The notes under the pieces are model-generated. The model saw nothing but the letters and a program-made list of their open reading frames with translations. It was not told the DNA's origin and did not search any database. This document shows, piece after piece, positions 36,060 through 45,797 of a stretch of DNA of 64,000 bases (positions within the stretch are counted from its first letter, which is position 1; every line of letters starts with the position of its first letter). The position numbers and the translations under genes were made by a program. The stretch is from Neptunomonas phycophila (GTDB lineage: Bacteria > Pseudomonadota > Gammaproteobacteria > Pseudomonadales > Balneatricaceae). The DNA lies in assembly GCF_001922575.1 (NCBI RefSeq), contig NZ_MRCI01000001.1, forward strand, positions 1,178,001 to 1,242,000. Reading direction: 5' to 3'.

Positions 36060-37412
36060 GTGGAGTCAGTGTCAACAGGTATGTCGTTTCATCCGCATAG
36101 AGATGATTTATATGAAGAGATGCACTCGCGTCCTTTCCAAGTTATACCCAGCCCGGCGCGTTTGACACATATCGCGCTAATTTGTGATGAAGCAGAAAAG
36201 CGGGAGCAATTTAATCATTTGCGCCGTTTATTTGAGCTGTTAGGTCAACAGCCGCCCGAACGAGATGAAATGTGCGTTCAATGGGACTTTGGTGATTTCA
36301 GAATTCGTTTAGAGAAGCATTTAGAGTTTATCGCTTTTACCTTTGTTAATTTAGCGGTTGAAAATAACGATGATCCATTTGCTGTAACGGGCATTAGTTC
36401 GTTACCTAATGGTTGGCTAGATAAGCTACCCGGCAAGGTAATCTCGGCAGTGCATGTATCCGTTAAGGACTCTTCAGAAGATGGCGATTACATGCTCCCT
36501 AAGGTGCGCCGTTTTTTTGAAGGTATGCGTTTAATTGGTAGTAGCCCTCAACAAGGGGATGCGCGTATCTGGACGACGTTTCGCTTGCATAGTGATGGAT
36601 TTGGTCGAATGCTCATCTGTAATAAGCGTATGAGTGATAGTCAATTAGGGCGTTTAACGCAGCGGCTCATGGAGATCGAGACCTATCGCTTAATGGCTTT
36701 AATCGGCTTACCAACCGCACGGGAGTACTCTCCTCAGTTGCGCATTATGGATACCCAAATTGCTGAGCTAACACAGCGTTTATCCTCGGAAAGTGGTGAG
36801 GATGAGTCGGACATACTCAAAGACTTAACGCGCATAGCCAGTAAAGTGGAAGACTATCGAGCTAAAACAACCTTTCGTTTTGCAGCTTCACAAGCTTACC
36901 ATGAGCTTGTTCTTAAGCGTTTAGCAGAGCTAAGAGAGGATGAGGTGTCGGGTCATTTGACCATGACAGAGTTTATGACGCGTCGTTTGTCGCCAGCAAT
37001 ACGAACTTGTGATTCGGTAGGTCAGCGCTTAGAAGATATGTCGAGGCGCATTGATAGGGTTTCCGACATGATGCGAACGCGCATTGAGCTGTCGATACAA
37101 GAGCAAAATCAAGAATTGCTTTCATCGATGGATCGTCGTTCTAAAATCCAGTTGATGATGCAGCATACCGTTGAGGGGTTATCAGTCGCGGCTATTAGCT
37201 ATTACTCTATCGGGTTAATCAAACTGATAATTGATGCGTTATACGATAGTGGGTTGAGCTTTAATAAACACCTCGTTTTGGGGGCCGCTGTACCCGTTGT
37301 TGTCGGTGGTGTATGGTTAGCGACACGGCGTATTCATAAGCATTTTTTAGCCTTGGCGCGCGAGCAACGAGATGCAGATTTAGCTGATGAAGAACGTAGA
37401 AAGTCCAAATAA
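36060..37412 (+). CDS. DUF3422 family membrane protein
   Basis: The 450-residue protein has an early FHPHRDDLYEEMHSRPF block, then RARIWTTFRLH-like and helical segments, and two C-terminal TM helices (about 385-430), typical of DUF3422. The start is placed at GTG 36060 with a GGGGAGAGG site three bases upstream. TTG 36039 and ATG 36081 are alternatives. The long central helices (about 230-370) suggest a coiled scaffold. Function is unknown; it is followed by bolA. Confidence 0.8.
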   Translation: MESVSTGMSFHPHRDDLYEEMHSRPFQVIPSPARLTHIALICDEAEKREQFNHLRRLFELLGQQPPERDEMCVQWDFGDFRIRLEKHLEFIAFTFVNLAVENNDDPFAVTGISSLPNGWLDKLPGKVISAVHVSVKDSSEDGDYMLPKVRRFFEGMRLIGSSPQQGDARIWTTFRLHSDGFGRMLICNKRMSDSQLGRLTQRLMEIETYRLMALIGLPTAREYSPQLRIMDTQIAELTQRLSSESGEDESDILKDLTRIASKVEDYRAKTTFRFAASQAYHELVLKRLAELREDEVSGHLTMTEFMTRRLSPAIRTCDSVGQRLEDMSRRIDRVSDMMRTRIELSIQEQNQELLSSMDRRSKIQLMMQHTVEGLSVAAISYYSIGLIKLIIDALYDSGLSFNKHLVLGAAVPVVVGGVWLATRRIHKHFLALAREQRDADLADEERRKSK

Positions 37413-37444
37413 ATCATAATATTACTAGCAATAGGTGAGCTAAT

Positions 37445-37762
37445 ATGAGCGTTGCTCAAATTATAGAAGACAAGCTACGGGCTAACCTGGCTGTAGCTGA
37501 GCTGATTATAGAAAATGAAAGCCACATGCACTCAGGCCCAGCTACTGACAGTCATTTTAAGGTGTTGTTGGTATCGGATGATTTTGCTGATAAACGCTTG
37601 GTACAGCGCCACCAGTTACTCTACAAAGTGCTAGCCAATGAAATGCAAAACCCAATCCATGCGCTATCTATGCTTTTGTATACTCAAAAGGAATGGGCTG
37701 ATAAAAACGGTTTTGTGATGCCTTCGCCTCAATGCCGTGGGGGTTCAAAAGAGAGTCAATAG
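37445..37762 (+). CDS. bolA: BolA family protein
   Basis: The 105-residue protein has the BolA fold markers: an opening VAQIIEDKLRANL helix, ESHMHSGP (with the conserved His residues), SHFKVLLVSDDF, and LVQRHQLLYKVLANEM. BolA proteins bind monothiol glutaredoxins and iron-sulphur clusters and act as stress and shape regulators. The AGGTGAG site precedes the ATG. It follows DUF3422 by 32 bases. Confidence 0.92.
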   Translation: MSVAQIIEDKLRANLAVAELIIENESHMHSGPATDSHFKVLLVSDDFADKRLVQRHQLLYKVLANEMQNPIHALSMLLYTQKEWADKNGFVMPSPQCRGGSKESQ

Positions 37763-37857
37763 TGTTAATCGGTTTAGTCGATAATGCTATCTTAATTAAT
37801 CTGTTTTACATCTGATAAGGCTTCCATCAGTATGGCGCCCATAAACGTAGCGCGTGC

Positions 37858-38979
37858 ATGGGTGCCTTAATAATGAATAATAATTTCGATCAATTTATAG
37901 CAGGTGGGCATGGGCTTTTGCACCGGCTTTGGATTGTGATCAAACGCTTACCTGTTTTTTCTGCTGTTGTGTTGTTGCCCATTATCGCTGTTTCTGCGAT
38001 CTGTTTTGCACATGTTGATTCGATCTCTGAAATGGGAGTGAGCGCTTTACCGTTGGCTATTGTGCTAGGCATGATAGCGGGGCACTGTGTTGGTCGTCTG
38101 CCAGAAGGTAGTGAGTTGCAATGGGTTCGCTTTTGCCAACAACGCCTGCTTAGAGCTGGGATCATTTTGTTTGGTTTTTCGTTGACACTTCAGCAGTTGC
38201 TTGCTGTGGGCTGGCAGGCGCTAGTACTTGATATGCTAGTAGTGACGTGTGTGCTGTTAGTGGGTATTTGGCTTGGGGTTCACCTGTTTAAGTTGCCAGT
38301 AGATCTTGCGATTTTGACTTCGGCAGGCAGTGCTATTTGTGGAGCAGCGGCGATCTTGGCGACAGAGTCTATTCTTAAGCCAAGGCAACAGCATGTTTCT
38401 ATGGCGGTAGCGACTGTTGTCCTATTTGGTACGGTAGCGATGTTTAGTTATCCGTTTATTTTTCCTTTAACGGGAATGACTGAGCAACAATTTGGTGTGT
38501 TCATAGGTAGTACGGTGCATGAAGTCGCGCAAGCAGTTGCAGCTGGGGAGAGTATTGGTGGTAGTGCTTTGCAATATGCTGTTGTTGTTAAGTTAATCCG
38601 TGTGATGCTCTTGGCGCCTTTTATCGTTATCTTAAGCGTTTGCTTATTGCGCTTACGAGGCGATAGAGAGCGTGGCTCGATTAATTTCCCGTGGTTTGTA
38701 CTTGGTTTTGTGGTTGCTGTTGTTATCAATAGTGGCTTAGATAACGTTAGTCAGTTGTTTGTATCAACCCAAAAGATAGAAAATTTTGTGGCCGTGACTC
38801 GCGAAACAGCCCATTTAGCTAGCCAGTTTATGTTAACAATCGCTATGGCTGCCTTAGGCTATCAGACACGTTTAGCGGCTATACGCCAAGCAGGGGCCGC
38901 ATCCATGTTGCTGGCCGGTTCTTTGTTTGTGCTTTTACTGGGAGGCGGGTTTGTGCTCAATCAGTGGCTGATTGTATGA
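37858..38979 (+). CDS. YeiH/UPF0324 family permease
   Basis: The 373-residue integral membrane protein has about ten TM helices. The central repeats resemble the YeiH family (UPF0324), with LGMIAGHCVGR and AGSAICGAAAILATE near the middle. Family members are annotated as putative sulfate exporters, but the substrate here is not shown. The start may be ATG 37858 or 37873. It is convergent with aroA. Confidence 0.82.
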   Translation: MGALIMNNNFDQFIAGGHGLLHRLWIVIKRLPVFSAVVLLPIIAVSAICFAHVDSISEMGVSALPLAIVLGMIAGHCVGRLPEGSELQWVRFCQQRLLRAGIILFGFSLTLQQLLAVGWQALVLDMLVVTCVLLVGIWLGVHLFKLPVDLAILTSAGSAICGAAAILATESILKPRQQHVSMAVATVVLFGTVAMFSYPFIFPLTGMTEQQFGVFIGSTVHEVAQAVAAGESIGGSALQYAVVVKLIRVMLLAPFIVILSVCLLRLRGDRERGSINFPWFVLGFVVAVVINSGLDNVSQLFVSTQKIENFVAVTRETAHLASQFMLTIAMAALGYQTRLAAIRQAGAASMLLAGSLFVLLLGGGFVLNQWLIV

Positions 38980-38993
38980 GGGTGATGGTAAAA

Positions 38994-39021
38994 GCTCGCT
39001 GCCCGTGAGCAGCGAGCGGTA
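38994..39021 (-). terminator. Terminator between the permease gene and aroA
   Basis: GCTCGCTGC-CCGTGA-GCAGCGAGC is a 9-bp perfect stem. On the minus strand a T-run follows, so it most likely ends aroA transcription; it may also serve the convergent permease gene. Confidence 0.75.
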
Positions 39022-39026
39022 TCGTT

Positions 39027-40307
39027 TTATTGGCAAATGCTTTTAAAAAGTTCGAAGTACTCTGGGAAAGTCTTACGAGTGCATCCTGGATCATTGATAG
39101 TGACGGGAGTATCGCTCAACGCAACTAGCGAAAAACACATAGCCATACGGTGGTCGTCATATGTGTCGATGGCGGCATGAGTCAACTTGGCTGGTGGAGT
39201 TACTTCGATAAAGTCTTCTCCTTCTACTACGCTAGCACCGACTTTACGTAGCTCAGTAGCCATGGCCGAAAGGCGATCGGTCTCTTTGACTCGCCAGTTA
39301 TATATATTCCGAATGGCAGTAGTACCCTCTGCAAATAAAGCGGTAGTCGCGATTGTCATGGCAGCATCTGGGATATGATTCATGTCCATATCAACGGCCT
39401 TTAAGTCACCTGTTCCCGTTACCTCAATATAGGTGGGCCCGTAGGTTACTTGAGCCCCCATTGCTTCTAAGACTTCAGCAAAACGTTTGTCGCCCTGAAC
39501 GCTATCAGATCCCACGCCATAAACACGAACAGTACCACCTTTAATAGCGCCAGCGGCAAGGAAGTATGAAGCCGACGACGCATCGCCTTCTACCATGATT
39601 TCGCCGGGTGACTGGTATGTCTGTCCTGATTTAATAACGAATTTCTGGTAGTTGTCATTTTGCACATTCACACCAAAAAGCTTCATGGTATGTAGGGTAA
39701 TATCAATATACGGCTTGGATACAAGCTCACCATCTACTTTAATGGTCAGATCATCGCTAGCCAATGGAGCAGCCATCAGTAAAGCGGTTAAGAATTGACT
39801 AGAGATATTGCCTTTGATGCTGACCTCTCCACCGCGCAAGCCTTGCGAGCGGATACGCAAAGGTGGATATCCGTCATCACCTAGATAGGTAATATCAGCG
39901 CCAAGCTGACGTAAGGCATCCACTAGATCGCCAATGGGGCGCTCATACATTCGTGGCTCGCCTGTTAGCTCGTAAACATCATTGCCAAGGCATAAGGCCG
40001 CACATAAAGGGCGCATAGCAGTGCCTGCGTTGCCTAAGAAAAGAGCTTTACTGGCTGTGCCCAGTGATCCTGCTAAGCCTATTAATGTACAAGTCTGTTT
40101 ATCATCCGATAATGAATATTCCACACCCATTTCGTTTAATGCGGTAAGCATATGACGAACATCATCACTGTCTAATAAGTTAGTGATACGTGTTGTGCCT
40201 TGTGCAAGTGCGGCTAAAAGCAAGATTCGATTCGACAGGCTCTTTGAACCTGGGATTTGAACTTCGCCAGCAACTGCGTTGATAGGCTCTAGGGTCAAAT
40301 TATCCAT
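39027..40307 (-). CDS. aroA: EPSP synthase (3-phosphoshikimate 1-carboxyvinyltransferase)
   Basis: The 426-residue enzyme joins shikimate-3-phosphate and PEP in the shikimate pathway. It has the two pseudo-symmetric domains with GSKSLSNR (about 21-28), the PEP-loop [10 protein letters not shown] (about 92-101), and the late DHRMAMC (about 382-388). Sequence and length resemble the class I, E. coli-type AroA. The gene stands alone, convergent with the YeiH-like gene. Confidence 0.96.
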   Translation of the reverse strand: MDNLTLEPINAVAGEVQIPGSKSLSNRILLLAALAQGTTRITNLLDSDDVRHMLTALNEMGVEYSLSDDKQTCTLIGLAGSLGTASKALFLGNAGTAMRPLCAALCLGNDVYELTGEPRMYERPIGDLVDALRQLGADITYLGDDGYPPLRIRSQGLRGGEVSIKGNISSQFLTALLMAAPLASDDLTIKVDGELVSKPYIDITLHTMKLFGVNVQNDNYQKFVIKSGQTYQSPGEIMVEGDASSASYFLAAGAIKGGTVRVYGVGSDSVQGDKRFAEVLEAMGAQVTYGPTYIEVTGTGDLKAVDMDMNHIPDAAMTIATTALFAEGTTAIRNIYNWRVKETDRLSAMATELRKVGASVVEGEDFIEVTPPAKLTHAAIDTYDDHRMAMCFSLVALSDTPVTINDPGCTRKTFPEYFELFKSICQ

Positions 40308-40574
40308 GGAAGGTACTCTTTATACGTGTTTTTATCAGGGAGATATAAGCTACCTTGTGTAGCCGTTTAGGTCGAGGGTATCGGATAAAAAAAGTGCAGA
40401 TAAGCGCTTAATCTAACCCTGGGGTTTCTGGGGAGCTAGTTTTTACGTACTGGTAAGTTGATTGAAGCCCTTAGTAGGGTGAGCGGCGTTTGTTGATAGG
40501 TGTCAATGTTCTTTTTTCACTAGAGGCGGATACTAACAGCATCTGCTTTTTTTACAATGATAAGGAATGTAAAT

Positions 40575-40817
40575 ATGGGTATTGAACACCATGATTTGGT
40601 GCACGAATTGCCAGAGTACCGAGATCAAATTCGTGCGCTTAAAATGACAGATGCGCACTTTTTAAAGCTTTTTGACGAGTACCATGAAGTTACAAAAGAA
40701 GTAGAGTTAATGGAGGCAGAGGTAAAACCTGGGTCTTCTAAAATGGAAGAGGAATTGAAACTAAGAAGGCTTCGTTTGAAGGATAAGCTTTACGCAATGC
40801 TAAGTGAGAAGGCATAG
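40575..40817 (+). CDS. DUF465 (YdcH-like) small helical protein
   Basis: The start is placed at ATG 40575 because TAAGGA lies 8 bases upstream; ATG 40557 is an in-frame alternative. The 80-residue coiled-coil protein opens MGIEHHDLVHELPEYRD and has FDEYHEVTKEVELME and LRLKDKLYAML, as in YdcH/DUF465 proteins. Function is unknown. A terminator follows. Confidence 0.85.
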   Translation: MGIEHHDLVHELPEYRDQIRALKMTDAHFLKLFDEYHEVTKEVELMEAEVKPGSSKMEEELKLRRLRLKDKLYAMLSEKA

Positions 40818-40862
40818 CGAGAGCCGCTAATCCATAAATGACTATTCATCGAGTCAATTATA

Positions 40863-40891
40863 CAAAAACACCCGCTTTTGCGGGTGTTTTT
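40863..40891. terminator. Bidirectional terminator after the ydcH-like gene
   Basis: ACACCCGC-TTTT-GCGGGTGT with a T-run after and an A-run before. It ends the DUF465 transcript and could act in either direction. Confidence 0.85.
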
Positions 40892-40943
40892 GTTTGGTTT
40901 GTCGTCCGCTCGCAGTATGCTGTGTGTTCTGTTTTTTTGAATC

Positions 40944-42734
40944 GTGGATATACGTTTGTTTCAGTTTGATTGGTCATACATTACTCAGATTGCCTTCACT
41001 CATAAAAAGTCGCTCGTAGTGGCAAACGTGGTGGCTATTTTAGCTGCGTGCGCTTCGGTACCTTTGCCATTGCTAATGCCTTTATTGGTTGATGAGGTTC
41101 TTCTTGAACAACCAGGTAAGATGGTTCAATTCTTAAACTCATTATTTCCTTTAGATTGGCACGGCCCGGTGCTTTATATCGTTGCTATTTTGATGTGTAC
41201 AATTGTTCTACGTGCCATGGCTTTGGTTTTAAATGTATGGCAGTCACGACAGTTCACGTTAATCTCCAAAGACGTTATTTACAAAATGCGCTCACTATTG
41301 CTCGCCAGATTAGGCAAGGTTGCGATGGTGGAATACGAAACGTTGGGCAGTGGCGCTATCAGTTCACACTTTGTAACGGACTTGGATACGGTAGACCGTT
41401 TTGTAGGGACCTCAGTTAGTCGGTTGTTGGTAGCTAGCTTATCAATTGTGGGCACAGCGGTAATCCTGTTTTGGATGCATTGGCAGCTGGCGTTGTTCAT
41501 CATGTTTCTTAACCCCATTGTTATTTATTTCACAACCGTGATTGGCAAGCGAGTTAAAGAATTAAAGAAACGAGAAAATAAAGCTTATGAGGTTTTTCAA
41601 GGGGCGCTTACCGAAACATTAGATGCTATTCAGCAAGTGCGTTCAGCTAATCGAGAGGAGTATTATCTTGGTCAGCTTACGCGGCTGGCGCGTGGTGTAA
41701 GGGATCAGTCTTCTGCATTTGAGTGGCGTAGTGAAGCAGCAGGACGTTTTAGCTTTTTGGTTTTTTTGATCGGATTCGATATTTTTAGAGCGATTACAAT
41801 GCTCATGGTCGTCTTCTCTAATCTGTCGATTGGCGAAATGATGGCTGTCTTTGGCTACCTTTGGTTCATGATGGGGCCTGTCCAAGAAGTGCTGAATATG
41901 CAGTACGCTTTTTATGGAGCAAAAGCGGCATTGGTGCGATTAAATCGTCTAATAGACCTGAAGCAAGAGCCGCATTATCCAATGTTGGAAGACCCTTTTG
42001 CTGGGCGTAAGAGTGTTAGTGTGACGCTTGATAATATTCATTTTCGTTATAATGCAGACAATGAAGTGCTCAAGGGGATTAGTTTGCATGTTGAGGCTGG
42101 GCAGAAGGTGGCTTTAGTCGGTGTGAGCGGTGGTGGTAAGTCCACTTTGGTTCAAGTTTTGTTAGGGTTGTACAGCGCGCAAGAAGGAGAGGTTAAATTT
42201 AATGGTGTGCCTGTTAGTCAGATCGGTTTGTCAGTTGTTAGGGCGAATGTTGCTACTGTCTTGCAGCATCCGGCTTTATTCAATGGGACTGTCAGAACAA
42301 ATCTGTGTATGGGGCAAGATTTTACAGAACCAGCATTATGGGCGGCGCTAGAGGTGGCTCAGCTAAGTGGTTTTGTTAGTGAGCTAGAGAATGGGTTGGA
42401 TGCGAAAGTAGGCAGGCAGGGAATTCGTTTGTCGGGAGGGCAGCGCCAACGATTAGCTATCGCCCGTATGGTGTTATCAAACCCAAAAGTCGTTGTGTTA
42501 GATGAGGCAACTTCAGCTTTAGATACAGAGACTGAGCATGCGGTACATCTTGCTTTAGAGCGATTCTTAGATGGGCGAACAACAATTATAATTGCGCATC
42601 GACTAAGTGCTGTAAAGCAAGCGGATCGAGTCTATGTGTTTGAGGATGGGCTGATAGCTGAAGAAGGGCATCACGACGCGCTTCTTGAGCAGAATGGCCT
42701 TTATGCTCGCCTATATGGCTCACTCGCAAGTTAA
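40944..42734 (+). CDS. ABC exporter, MsbA-like (fused permease-ATPase)
   Basis: The 596-residue half-transporter has a six-helix membrane domain (about 15-320) and a C-terminal ATPase with Walker A GVSGGGKST (about 393-401), signature LSGGQRQRLAIAR, Walker B VVVLDEAT and H-loop AHR. It would act as a homodimer, exporting lipids, drugs or peptides; the substrate is not identifiable. The start is GTG with a weak ribosome site. The adjacent lipoprotein gene lies 82 bases downstream. Confidence 0.9.
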   Translation: MDIRLFQFDWSYITQIAFTHKKSLVVANVVAILAACASVPLPLLMPLLVDEVLLEQPGKMVQFLNSLFPLDWHGPVLYIVAILMCTIVLRAMALVLNVWQSRQFTLISKDVIYKMRSLLLARLGKVAMVEYETLGSGAISSHFVTDLDTVDRFVGTSVSRLLVASLSIVGTAVILFWMHWQLALFIMFLNPIVIYFTTVIGKRVKELKKRENKAYEVFQGALTETLDAIQQVRSANREEYYLGQLTRLARGVRDQSSAFEWRSEAAGRFSFLVFLIGFDIFRAITMLMVVFSNLSIGEMMAVFGYLWFMMGPVQEVLNMQYAFYGAKAALVRLNRLIDLKQEPHYPMLEDPFAGRKSVSVTLDNIHFRYNADNEVLKGISLHVEAGQKVALVGVSGGGKSTLVQVLLGLYSAQEGEVKFNGVPVSQIGLSVVRANVATVLQHPALFNGTVRTNLCMGQDFTEPALWAALEVAQLSGFVSELENGLDAKVGRQGIRLSGGQRQRLAIARMVLSNPKVVVLDEATSALDTETEHAVHLALERFLDGRTTIIIAHRLSAVKQADRVYVFEDGLIAEEGHHDALLEQNGLYARLYGSLAS

Positions 42735-42816
42735 ATCGAATTTTTCTGTTCAGTTTATGTCATATACTACATGGCATATTGTCAGCTAAGGCAAAGTTTT
42801 TGAAAGAGGGATAGTC

Positions 42817-43284
42817 ATGGTAAAACATAAAGTACTAGGTGCTGTTGTTGTCGCGTCGGTATTGTTAACTGGCTGCGCAAGCCCAAGTTTAACAGGAACA
42901 ACTTATAGCCAGAAAGATGCGCGCCAAGTTCAGCAAGTACGTTATGGCACGGTAACCTCGGTGACGCCGGTGGTTATCGAAGGGCGGCAAGATGGGATCG
43001 TGGGCGGCGGTGCCGGAACTATTGTCGGAGCGCTAGCAGGCAGTTCAGTGGGTGGTGGTAAAGGAAGCAGTATTGCGGCTGTGTTAGGTGCGGTTGCTGG
43101 TGGTGTGCTAGGTTCAAAGCTAGAAGAGAGTGCTACACGTAAACAAGGTCAAGAAGTGACGCTACGAATGGCGGATGGCCAAGAAATTTCTGTTGTACAA
43201 GAAGTTGAAAATCAGCAGTTTTTTAGAGTGGGTGACCAAATACGCTTATTGCAACGTGGAGGCACAACTCGGATCACTTACTAA
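42817..43284 (+). CDS. slyB: SlyB-like glycine-zipper outer membrane lipoprotein
   Basis: The 155-residue protein has a lipoprotein signal with lipobox LLTGC (Cys19). A glycine-zipper pair of TM-like segments follows: GIVGGGAGTIVGALAG and IAAVLGAVAGGVLG (about 60-100). The C-terminal part is a small beta-rich domain. This matches SlyB/Pcp family lipoproteins, linked to Mg2+/PhoP envelope stability in enterics. The AGAGGGA site precedes the ATG, and a terminator follows at 43313. Confidence 0.88.
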   Translation: MVKHKVLGAVVVASVLLTGCASPSLTGTTYSQKDARQVQQVRYGTVTSVTPVVIEGRQDGIVGGGAGTIVGALAGSSVGGGKGSSIAAVLGAVAGGVLGSKLEESATRKQGQEVTLRMADGQEISVVQEVENQQFFRVGDQIRLLQRGGTTRITY

Positions 43285-43312
43285 TCCGGCGTGGTGTAAG
43301 CTATGAAATAGT

Positions 43313-43340
43313 AAAAAAGGCTGCATGTGCAGCCTTTTTT
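43313..43340. terminator. Bidirectional terminator between slyB and deaD
   Basis: GGCTGCA-TG-TGCAGCC, flanked by six A before and six T after, lies between two convergent genes and fits ending both. Confidence 0.9.
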
Positions 43341-43370
43341 AATGGAGTATTTTATTGATTAAATACTTAA

Positions 43371-45113
43371 TTATTCAGCAGCGCGAGGCTTGCGCGGTTT
43401 GCGTGGTCTGTCTCGGCCTTCTTTGGAACGGCTTGGCTTAGAGCCTGATTCCGTACCGGCACCATCAACTGATTTTGCGTTGAGTCGCTGGCCACAAACT
43501 ACTGTTCGTTTAAGGACCTCAATCGTCTCTTTCGGTAAGCCTGACGGTAAATCAACAAATGTTGCTTTATCACGGATATCAATATGGCCAATAAATTTGC
43601 TTTCGATATCGGCTTCATTGGCGATAGCGCCAACAATGTTGCCAGGCTTAACGCCATGCTCACGACCAACCGATAGGCAGTAGCGCTGCATGTTTTCATC
43701 AGAGCCGCTAGAACGTTTAGGACGACGCTCTTTTCGCTCACCGCGTTCACGAGGAGGGCGGTCTTCAAAGCCTTTAGGGCCACGCAGTTCACGCTCGCTT
43801 AAAAGTAGCGGTGTCTTGCCTTGCAAAAGAGAAGCTAAGGCAGCAGCAATAAACAGCGGATCCGTGTCATGCTCTGTTTGATACTTGGTCAATAAATCGA
43901 CATATTGCGATAGATCTTGGCTGTCTAGGGTATCACTGATTTGCTGCTTAAAGCGGTCAACACGTTTGGTGTTGATATCAGCTGTAGACGGTAATTCCAT
44001 CGGCTCGATTTTTTGACGAGTTGCTTGCTCGATCATGCGTAGCATACGTTGCTCGCGTGGTGAAACAAATAGGATTGCTTCGCCTTCGCGCCCCGCACGT
44101 CCTGTACGCCCAATACGGTGGACATATGATTCAGTATCGTAAGGAATATCGTAGTTCAGTACGTGGCTGATACGCTCTACATCTAAGCCGCGGGCTACAA
44201 CATCAGTCGCTACAACAATGTCTAACTTACCTTGGCGCAGACGCTCAACGGTTCGCTCTCGTAACTGCTGAGTAACGTCGCCATTAAGTGCTTCGCACGA
44301 ATAGCCACGTGCAGTCAATTTTTCTGATAATTCAACGGTTGCTGATTTTGTACGAACAAAAATCAGCATCGCGTCAAACTGCTGCATTTCTAAGATGCGG
44401 GTTAGGGCATCTAGCTTATGCAGGCCACTTACACGCCAGTATTTCTGCGTGATTGTTGTAGCAGTAGCTGTTTTGCTTGCGATTTTAATTTCTTCAGGCG
44501 ATTTTAAGTGCTGAAGTGCTAAGCGACGAATCGCTTGAGGCATCGTCGCTGAAAACAGTGCGATTTGTCGTGTAGATGGCGTATGCTCGAGTATCCAATC
44601 GACATCGTCTATAAAGCCCATGCGAAGCATTTCATCGGCTTCATCTAAGACAAGGGCTTGTAGGTCGTTTAGTACTAAAGATCCGCGACGGATATGATCC
44701 ATTACGCGGCCAGGTGTGCCGACGACTACTTGAACACCACGACGTAATTGGCGTAGTTGTCCATCGTATGCGGAACCACCGTAAATAGGTAGTACATGGA
44801 AATCAGGCATATGGCGAGCATATGTCTGGAATGCTTCGGCTACTTGAATTGCAAGCTCACGTGTTGGGGCTAAAACAAGCAATTGAGGCACTTTTTTCTT
44901 AGTGTCGATGCGCGACAGTAAAGGAAGTGCAAACGCTGCTGTCTTACCGGTACCCGTTTGGGCTTGTCCGAGTAAGTCTTTACCTTCCAACAGATGCGGA
45001 ATGCTTGCCGCCTGTATTGGGGAAGGTGTTTCGTAGCCGATCTCTTGTAATGATTGTAACAAAGGAGCAGCCAGGCCCAGTTCTGAAAAAGCGGGCAGGT
45101 TGTCTGATGACAT
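43371..45113 (-). CDS. deaD: DEAD-box RNA helicase (DeaD/CsdA-like)
   Basis: The 580-residue helicase contains AQTGTGKT (about 51-58), PTRELA, the DEAD box (VLDEADEML), SAT and the C-terminal HRIGRTGR. The tail includes a DbpA-type RNA-binding domain (about 475-550, with YCLSVGREHGVKPGNIVGAIA) and a basic Lys/Arg/Pro-rich end. This is the CsdA/DeaD layout used in ribosome assembly and mRNA decay in the cold. The minus-strand leader is about 100 bases with a GGTTGA/TCAACC hairpin. Confidence 0.93.
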   Translation of the reverse strand: MSSDNLPAFSELGLAAPLLQSLQEIGYETPSPIQAASIPHLLEGKDLLGQAQTGTGKTAAFALPLLSRIDTKKKVPQLLVLAPTRELAIQVAEAFQTYARHMPDFHVLPIYGGSAYDGQLRQLRRGVQVVVGTPGRVMDHIRRGSLVLNDLQALVLDEADEMLRMGFIDDVDWILEHTPSTRQIALFSATMPQAIRRLALQHLKSPEEIKIASKTATATTITQKYWRVSGLHKLDALTRILEMQQFDAMLIFVRTKSATVELSEKLTARGYSCEALNGDVTQQLRERTVERLRQGKLDIVVATDVVARGLDVERISHVLNYDIPYDTESYVHRIGRTGRAGREGEAILFVSPREQRMLRMIEQATRQKIEPMELPSTADINTKRVDRFKQQISDTLDSQDLSQYVDLLTKYQTEHDTDPLFIAAALASLLQGKTPLLLSERELRGPKGFEDRPPRERGERKERRPKRSSGSDENMQRYCLSVGREHGVKPGNIVGAIANEADIESKFIGHIDIRDKATFVDLPSGLPKETIEVLKRTVVCGQRLNAKSVDGAGTESGSKPSRSKEGRDRPRKPRKPRAAE

Positions 45114-45209
45114 CTAATAAACCTGTAAATCGTGGTTGAATAAATCAACCTGGATGGGATAAATATGAATAGCGCTACAGTATAAGATACCAAGCGCTTT
45201 TAGTACAGG

Positions 45210-45602
45210 TTAAATCCCCTCGTTTTGTAGACTATGGAGCCATTCGTCACTCTTTTGGGGAGAAATGTCGGTGATGGTAGTGCTTAGTAGCTGTTCTATC
45301 ATTGCATCGCTTGAGAGTAAGGGGGTGCTTGATTCTACAAAAATTGAGCCTGTTTCATTGTTATGTTTTTTATATTCAAGGTGAATGAACTCGTGCAATT
45401 TGCTCGTGTTCGAGTAGTCACTTTTTTTGCCAAAAGCATTCCATATCCATACAGAGCAATTGTATCTTGGGTGCTGTACAGCACGTTTAAATAACCGTTG
45501 TTGGTCTTGGTTTTTAGGTAGAGCGGGGGTTGATTTAAGGCTGGGCGGATTGGGGTGTGTTAATGTTTCTTCCGCTGCTGTGCAAAAATGTGCTTCAAAC
45601 AT
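45210..45602 (-). CDS. Unknown protein with structured leader
   Basis: The start is placed at ATG 45602, which has GGAG six bases upstream; the open frame extends to 45674 without a ribosome site. The 130-residue product is not recognised. It is hydrophilic, with a Pro-rich N-terminal part, KHNNETGSIFVESSTPLLS and an acidic C-terminus. No signal or membrane segment is seen. Upstream lies an 85-base block of interlocking hairpins, which may control it. It is downstream of the HTH-cupin regulator on the same strand. Confidence 0.55.
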   Translation of the reverse strand: MFEAHFCTAAEETLTHPNPPSLKSTPALPKNQDQQRLFKRAVQHPRYNCSVWIWNAFGKKSDYSNTSKLHEFIHLEYKKHNNETGSIFVESSTPLLSSDAMIEQLLSTTITDISPQKSDEWLHSLQNEGI

Positions 45603-45686
45603 GGTGTGCTCCGGATTATTAGATAACCAAGAGCTGACGCTATATTCCCCGTATTGTTGCCTGTAAGGCCGCATCTTTGTGGGTTA

Positions 45687-45772
45687 CCACCTTGCCCGGG
45701 TAGGCAGGTTGGTGAGGGCGTCAGCCCTACTCTTGATGAACGTTTAATGTAGCAGGCTCCGTAGAGCAGGGC
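45687..45772 (-). ncRNA. Structured intergenic element, possible leader RNA or REP-like repeat
   Basis: CCACCTTGCC/GGCAGGTTGG form a 10-bp stem with one mismatch (45687-45712). AGGGC/GCCCT (45715-45728) form a second hairpin. GCTC-CGTA-GAGC (45756-45767) gives a third; on the minus strand its loop is the stable C(UACG)G. A further AGGGC at 45768-45772 can pair with the same GCCCT (45724-45728), so two pairings exclude each other. It lies before the unknown gene at 45602. Whether it is a riboswitch, attenuator or REP element is open. Confidence 0.4.
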
Positions 45773-45797
45773 AATAGATGCTTTGCAGTGAGGTGCC

